The notes under the pieces: generated by a model
Seen by the model: only the letters and a program-made list of their open reading frames with translations
Database searches by the model: none
Told to the model about the DNA's origin: nothing
DNA from: Saccharum officinarum
Taxonomy: Eukaryota; Streptophyta; Magnoliopsida; Poales; Poaceae
Length of the DNA: 64,000 nt
Direction: 5' to 3'
NCBI GenBank assembly: GCA_020631735.1
Contig: CM036223.1
Coordinates: 8,470,191-8,534,190, forward strand
Shown here: positions 59,116-64,000 of the stretch, piece by piece
Layout of the letters: every line of letters begins with the position of its first letter
Numbering within the stretch: position 1 is the stretch's first letter
Position numbers and translations under genes: made by a program

Positions 59116-59982
59116 TACACTAGTAGTCAAGTCCATCATGACCATTCATTGGGCGTCATCGGCAAGCTTGCAATGTGCATCCATCATGACTCCATCGCCA
59201 AACCCTAGAGGTGGTTCGGGGGTGGTCTAAGGATCTCACCCATCTTCCCACTATCTCTCCTTCTAGGGGTAGACCTTGAATGCGTGTATGCTTCTCTTTT
59301 ACCAGTATGTATCCATAATCATTATCGAATGAAGTAAGTGTTGTGTCTTAGTCCCACGATGGTCTTTTGGCTCTCAGCATCATGCGGTGTGGGTCTGGTG
59401 CCGTTCAACATCGAGGACTACTGGTGCTCCATGTCGTCCAAGTCTTGCTTTGCTTTTCATAGTTCCCTAAAGCCTATCTTGGACTCTAAAGGATTGCTCC
59501 AAGCTTGTGCACAAAAAGTGCCAAAATATGCTTGATTTCTTGCAATTTGGCAACAAGCTCTGAAAACACATGATGTTGTGCTATGTGGTAAGCATTAGCA
59601 CTAAGTTGCATTAATCTTGTAAAATAGTAGTACATAATAGTTAAAAGCATTGCAAAAAGTTATCAATAAATAGCACCAACAATTTCTCACTGCCAGTTGA
59701 TTAAACCAATAGTGACAGAGGCTCTCACTACATGTTGATGCTTCAAAACCTACAGTTGCAGCATCTAACACTACTGGTTTAGAATCCAACAATGAGAGCT
59801 ATGATATCATTCTCGGGACCAATTTCTAATTGTGATGGTCGGTTTGGAACAATTGGTAGTACTAGGTGGTTGTATAGTAGAAATTGGATTACAAACAGTA
59901 TAGTAACCTTCATTTGGAGTTACCCTGAAGTCAATAATATTGACTTTCCTTTACTATTTGGTATGTGTGCCATGTTTTTATT
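59116..59982. other. Intergenic, nothing recognised
   Basis: No supported gene, bounded element or repeat. Short open frames on both strands lack domains. Confidence 0.5.
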
Positions 59983-60835
59983 ATACTAGCAAACATGCAC
60001 GTGTGTTGCAACAAAACCCAATACATATATGAATCGGACTCCGTATCATCGCTAGATGCGAGTTGTTCTAACTCGTATGAGTACGGGTCATGAGCTGGAT
60101 CACTGACAAAATATGCATGAATGACCCAATACATATTGGAATCAGACTCATTGGACCATACAAATGTCTAGTGAGTCTTCACTCATTACATTATGGTTTG
60201 GACAAGAAGATTATTTCTATTGATGTTTTGTGTGGCTTATATTTTTGTTCACCGACTTGTTTTTTCAGATATGTATTGAAGGCCGTCAAGTTGCTCTAGA
60301 TGAAATACTAGAGATCCTAACTGTAGTATGTGAAGAGCACAAGCTTCCTTTAGCATAGACCTGGGTTCCTTGCAGGTGGTTTAAAGAAGAGTTGCTTAAG
60401 TTTTGATGGATGTTGCATGGGAGAAGTCTCCTAACTCGTATGAGTATAGGTCATGAGTCTAGATCACATACGAGACACGAAAGGCATGAGTTCAATTTGG
60501 GAAGTAAAACTAGCGGAATGGAAGAAACCATAGAAATTAGAAGCGTGCTATGTCTTGATGTCTAAATGCTTGATTTTTTGACTTAGGTGGTTTATGCACT
60601 CTAGGGAAGTACTATTTTCAATTATATAGTGCAAAGAATCGCTGTACGTAGTCCTATTTGAACAAGGACCATAGTCCTATATGGGCTCTGTACCATTCAT
60701 GTTGTATTTTGATTAATAATTGGTTTTGAAGTAGAATTCTAAAAACTTTTTTCTTCTCTATATCTATATGATTGGGTTGGATGAAAATTTAGAGATGGAA
60801 GAAATTTTGGCTCTTTAATATTAGGTATAGATTAA
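59983..60835. mobile_element. Degenerate repeat element with ATACTAGCAAACATGC start
   Basis: The left edge 'ATACTAGCAAACATGCACGTGTGTTGCAAC' and right edge 'CTTTAATATTAGGTATAGAT' look like the two ends of a common dispersed grass repeat. The inside repeats 'TAACTCGTATGAGTA(C/T)(G/A)GGTCATGAG' at about 60069 and 60432. No coding capacity. Superfamily not determined; ends are approximate. Confidence 0.35.
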
Positions 60836-61244
60836 GATGTGTGCAACCCAGGTCACAATGATGTGTGCGTACATGTGCTTTGTAGTTTTATTGAAGATAA
60901 ATATCGTTGTATATGCGATGGCTTTTTGTAGTGTTACACCGTGTGGGTGAGCTATTGAAGGCAGCAGTTATGAGATAAATGATATGTTACTATGTGTGCT
61001 TGTCATGATTATCCATGGGTTTTCTATGCCTTATGCGCATCTGTCGTTAACAAAACTTTTGAGCTATATATGTTGCCATGTGTAAAGCTCTTAAAAATCT
61101 AATGATGACAATGGTGGTAAGGACATCCAGAGCTGATTCATTTTTTGTGTGCATGGTTATCTTGAAGGGCAATTGTCGCATGTGAAAGGCGACTACAGCA
61201 AGTCAATAACGAACACTGAACACACTCTCCTTTACTCTGGTGGG
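60836..61244. other. Upstream region of the PI-3 pseudogene
   Basis: No gene seen. Moderately AT-rich sequence leading to the TATA-like motif at 61245. Confidence 0.45.
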
Positions 61245-61257
61245 TCGATAAATACAC
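61245..61257 (+). promoter_or_regulatory. TATA-like motif of PI-3
   Basis: CGATAAATACACC about 160 bp upstream of the pseudogene start, in a position comparable to the PI-1 TATA box. Confidence 0.5.
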
Positions 61258-61408
61258 CGTACTACTGCACTAGCTTCATATGTACACAACTCATAGTCAC
61301 CAGTTCCATAGACAAGTAAGTTTCCATAGGTGAGCACGAGCTAGTGTCCACGATTGATCACTTGATCTCTAGCTTACTGATTTCTATATCGTTCCAGATT
61401 CTATTCTT

Positions 61409-61644
61409 ATGGATATGACTAGTGACCAGAAGAAAACATGTTTTTTTAGGAAACTCAGAAGAAAACATGTTGGCCCGAGTTTGTAGGCCTGTCCATCACA
61501 CAGGCGGTCCCAAGCATTCTGAAATACATGCCTAATGCCGAAATTGAAGTGCTGGCTCTTAGCTTGCATATGACTCATGACGTCCGCCCCAACCGTGTCT
61601 GCATCTTCGTCAACACCGTTGCTTAGACCCCGATGGTTGGCTGA
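61409..61644 (+). pseudogene. Potato type I inhibitor pseudogene PI-3
   Basis: Translation after 61470 shows the family pattern: W-P-E-F-V-G, a helix region 'ITQAVPSILKYMP', strand 'AEIEVLAL', loop, then N-R-V-C. P1 aligns as His with Asp at P1'. The second loop-supporting arginine is Cys. Two lesions are visible. First, a 15-base word CAGAAGAAAACATGT occurs at 61427 and again at 61456, a 29-base offset that breaks the frame between the ATG (61409) and the W codon. Second, TAG at 61624-61626 replaces the Gln codon of the family's C-terminal 'VAQTP'; the expected TPMVG and a TGA (61642) follow. The copy is non-functional. Confidence 0.85.
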
Positions 61645-62329
61645 TACAGTTCAGCCTCTACCTGCTGGATCTACCAAATAAAGAAGCTACCTTTTATTTC
61701 CTAGTTAATAAATATAGTCTTTCTTGGTTGTCCGTGAAGATCAGAAAAAGGAAGATCTAGATGTATAGCCCATGTATGGCTATCCTTAATAATCTTGATG
61801 GAATAATAAATAAACAACGATTTAGATGCATGTATATACTATGTCCATGTCCATGTCCATGTCAATGGTGACCCATCTCCCTAACTTATCATAACAAAGA
61901 AAATGCCCAACACATGCAAATGCAACTCAACAACCTACATCTATTCAATTTTGATTTCAAAACCAACCTTGAAAATTGGAAATAAAAATATGTTAACTTG
62001 ATGGATCAAATTTTGTTTTAAAGTGAGATTGTCTATACCCCTAGCTAGGCACACCCAATTTTATCTATCAACGTAGTAGTGAATTGTTGTTCTTTGTTAT
62101 ATGGTGAGCTCAGGCACACTAGCCTTATGCTTTTCATGAACTCTCTCTCTCTCTCTATGTGTGTGTGTGATGTTCCATTTGGTAATAGAGCTCAATGTAA
62201 TCTAGTTAATATGCGCCTATGTGAAATCTCCATTTACATTTCTGTTTGAGATAAGCATCACTTTTTTAGGTGCATGTGTTATAGTCCTAAAGGCATGCCT
62301 ATCTCGTCAAGCAATTTTCATGATTGATG
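61645..62329. other. PI-3 3' flank, non-coding
   Basis: Contains a short (TGTCCA)n run at about 61850-61868 and CT/TG microsatellites at about 62143-62170. No gene seen. Confidence 0.5.
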
Positions 62330-62720
62330 TGCGATGCGTGTCTGTGTAATTAAACAAAGTTGTTGATAGCCTTGTCATGCTCTCCTTTTGTTTTTACTGT
62401 GTGCCCATGATAGCTTGCATGCATATACCTTTCTTTTGAGGAATCATCACCATCTACAAACAAAGTAAATGGATGTGGTGTCCTTTCTAGTGTAGGAATT
62501 TGCTGGCTAGCTTAGAAACATTTGTGTGTTCATTTCACATTCATATATTCACATGAAGTTGGCCATGCAGACACACGTAGGATACATGATGGATCAATAT
62601 CTATCCAAGGTGTATGACACTGAATCATCATCCAAATTAACTTTATCTGCACCATTAACACTAGTGTCCACTTGCATTGCCATCACCACGACACTACTAA
62701 GATCTAAGATCTTCACACAC
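62330..62720 (+). pseudogene. PI-4 remnant: inhibitor promoter without a coding region
   Basis: The order of matching blocks follows the PI-2 upstream region (56190-56580): 'TTTTGAGGA', 'TGGATGTGGTGTCCTTTCTAGT', 'ACACGTAGGATACATGATGGAT', 'GACACTGAATCATCATCCAAA', 'GTGTCCACTTGCATTGCC'. The TATA box of PI-2 is replaced by CTGCACCATTAACAC. No W-P-E or N-R-V-R segment follows before the next LTR at 62926. Confidence 0.65.
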
Positions 62721-62925
62721 AATAGTCTCTTTTTAAATTTGGATGAGTTTGTCTCATAAGAGATGGTCTATATGTTTTGGTTGCTAATGCGTGTCAATGA
62801 GGAGAAGCCAAAGGACTCAATGCCATGGAAAAATGGCAAAATAAAATCAAATATCTCTGACAATTTCTGAGAGAATGGGCAAAAAATACAATATGACCAA
62901 ATAAGAAAGGGAAGAAGAAACTAGC

Positions 62926-64000
62926 TGAAGGACCAAACAAAGCGATGACCAGAAGGGGAGGTGAATAGGAGCCTAATCCAATTTTCTTCCGATTTAGACC
63001 ATTGTCCCAATTTCAAACCTGAAGCACTCACCGTGACCAAAAAACACTTTGAGGAGTATACATACACCAACCGGTGGCTAGATGTACTCAAGAGTATCCT
63101 AGAAACACAACGGAAAAAAACTAGAAGCAAGAGGGGGAAGAAACAGAGAAAAACTCACAAAATGCTAAGAAAACCATACTTCCTTGGGGTCCAATACCGG
63201 ACCCTCTGGTATGAGATTTCTGCCCAAAAAAATTCTGCATGGGAAGCAATACCGGACCCTCCGGTATCGATGCACAACACAACAAAATTTTTTTCCCAAA
63301 GAATCCACAACAAATTCTATCCAAATGTCTAAGAAAAATCACAAACTTAGCACAGGGGTTCCCTTTGGTATCTAGAAGCTTTCCACCGAAGATCATGACC
63401 GGAGATCACATAATCAAACATGATCTAAAAACGAACCATTAAAAGATGGTTTTCTCAAACTTTCTCTCAAGGGTGGATTTTCATGCTCGTGATGAATCTA
63501 TCCAATTCACTTGGCCGATATGTTCATCTAGGGTCCTTGCATGTACCCAAGCCCTCAAACCATCTCCAAAACCGCAGGAACACAAAATCCAGGGGAACAG
63601 GAGAAGGAAAAACCAAATCCAAACACAAGTAAAAACTCAGGTTCAGATCTCAGAGGAAATATTGATTTATTTCTGAAGATCAACCATGTCTGGTTCGAAG
63701 ACTTCAATAGATATGGAATCAATCTCCCGATTGCAGATCTCAACAGATGGACTTAGGGAAAACTAGACTAGAAACTTTCACTTGTCGACTCCTCGAACAA
63801 TACTATAGGAATCTGTCCTAAACATTCCCCTCGTAGGACTACAAGCTCCCATAGCAATGACATATTTTGGTTTAGGCATTTGCTCATATAATCTCACTAA
63901 AGGAGCCATTTTCATTGTTGCCATTCGGTACAGACGAATATCGTGAAATATATTTCCCTGTTTTCATCCCTAGTTAAAGGGTGGGACAGAATGATGTGTG
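62926..64000 (-). mobile_element. Partial LTR of a C-related copia element, cut by the window end
   Basis: Starts TGAAGGACCAAACAAAGCGATGACCAGAAGGGGAGGTGAATAGG-like, matching the first bases of the C LTR (TGAAGGACCGAAAACGATGACCAG...GATGAATGGGAG). As in C, the outer end carries repeated hairpin-like motifs; here 'ACCGGACCCTC(T/C)GGTAT' occurs at about 63196 and 63251. Orientation by analogy is minus. The rest lies beyond 64000. Confidence 0.65.

Noticed and set aside
61820..62170. Short TGTCCA, CT and TG runs
   Set aside because: Ordinary microsatellites with no evidence of function.

Overview
The window is nuclear DNA of a flowering plant, almost certainly a grass. Grass-like features are GC-rich first exons, potato-type-I/subtilisin-chymotrypsin inhibitor genes, and long nested LTR retrotransposons. 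A panicoid grass of the sorghum/sugarcane/Miscanthus/maize group fits best, but that is inference. I see no CRISPR array, operon, prophage or rRNA, and no clearly new enzymatic or defence system. The interest lies in gene decay and nested mobile DNA.

Layout. 1-5.9 kb is intergenic: a degenerate GC-rich tandem repeat, two tRNA-like modules, one well-bounded mariner/Stowaway-type MITE (4176-4743) and one weaker MITE. 6288-12925 (+) is a nine-exon Pumilio gene; the exons join in frame to 876 codons with all eight PUM repeats. 14156-14380 (+) is an intact serine-protease inhibitor of the CI-1/CI-2 family (PI-1).

14.9-55.6 kb is transposable-element DNA. Element A (14896-25052, minus, ~280-bp LTRs) carries fragments of two unrelated host genes (ankyrin-TPR and a 5'-3' exonuclease). 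It is interrupted by a Ty1/copia element B (15889-22211, target duplication GATCA) and a hAT-type element (23143-24013, duplication TATCCAAG). Element C (25140-55600, minus) is a large copia element with 1.8-kb LTRs. C is interrupted by a 4.67-kb solo LTR (29162-33828, duplication TGTGA) and by a second copia element D (34390-49835, minus). D is itself interrupted by a gag-only LTR element E (39555-44708, plus, duplication GTTAC). D abuts an oppositely oriented LTR of its own family (49837-51915), forming a ~4-kb near-palindrome. Much of C's protease and integrase region is missing there.

55.6-64 kb returns to the inhibitor locus: PI-2 (body intact, N-terminal frame broken), a PI-3 pseudogene, and a promoter-only PI-4 remnant, followed by the edge of another C-like LTR at 62926. 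The inhibitor locus is therefore one small tandem family split by about 40 kb of nested retrotransposons, with decay increasing along it. Exon boundaries, LTR ends and target duplications were read from the sequence by eye; family names for transposable elements are inferred from motifs.
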